A program made the position numbers and the translations under genes. 64,000 bases of DNA from Rhizophagus clarus (taxonomy: Eukaryota > Glomeromycota > Glomeromycetes > Glomerales > Glomeraceae), in NCBI GenBank assembly GCA_015698045.1, contig BLAL01000011.1, forward strand, positions 932,501-996,500, read 5' to 3'. Position 1 is the first letter of the stretch, and each line of letters starts with the position of its first letter. Under the pieces are notes generated by a model that made no database searches, had not been told where the DNA came from, and was given only the letters and a program-made list of their open reading frames with translations. Positions 64,000 through 64,000 of this stretch are shown here, in pieces.

Positions 64000-64000
64000 T

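Overview
The window looks like nuclear DNA of an arbuscular mycorrhizal fungus (Glomeromycotina, Rhizophagus-like). This is an inference from three things: the very AT-rich composition with long A and T runs, a eukaryotic Argonaute of the kind expanded in these fungi, and a dense mix of decayed transposons with a lineage-type multigene family. The species is not proven. All genes recognised with confidence have a single uninterrupted reading frame. No tRNA, rRNA, CRISPR array or replication origin was recognised.

Layout. 1-5.9 kb: a decayed RNase H/reverse transcriptase relic and one doubtful fragmentary gene. 5.99-8.63 kb: an 879-residue Argonaute (minus strand) with an intact DEDH slicer tetrad and 5'-phosphate pocket. 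14.37-15.55 kb: a DUF2235 (Tle1-like) alpha/beta hydrolase with an apparent Ser-Asp-His triad. From 10.7 kb to the right edge the window is dominated by an array of about ten copies of one gene family, called here the MQSL family: about 620 residues, F-box-like N-terminus, long helical body, variable basic tail. Copies: A 10688-12550 intact, B 18344-20206 intact, C 22741-24475 pseudogene, D 26045-26830 relic, E 31195-31600 plus-strand fragment, F 37718-39586 intact, G 41521-43014 truncated by a one-base frameshift, H 46576-48453 intact, I 50797-51008 plus-strand fragment, J 63244-63999 cut by the window edge. Two copies of a 135-residue protein with a mitochondrial-type N-terminus (30409-30816 and 51531-51938) each lie about 510-520 bp from a broken MQSL fragment.

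The array grew by duplication of genes together with their flanks: C and F share about 2 kb of 3' flank, G and H share 3' flank, F and G share 5' flank. It has since been remodelled by frameshifts, by probable gene conversion (blocks of about 98% DNA identity beside blocks of about 80%), by tail exchange, and by nested transposons. Among the elements are a 1.53-kb TIR element with a perfect 8-bp target duplication that carries a tandem series of micro-exon/intron-like modules (27515-29046), a three-level nest (element X2 containing Y containing a retroposon, 34851-37198), and two retroposons inserted in succession at one target site, leaving three copies of that site (54577-55216).

The genes do not form a metabolic pathway. 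The biological theme is a rapidly evolving lineage-type family with F-box-like ends in a transposon-rich neighbourhood, with an RNA-silencing Argonaute nearby.
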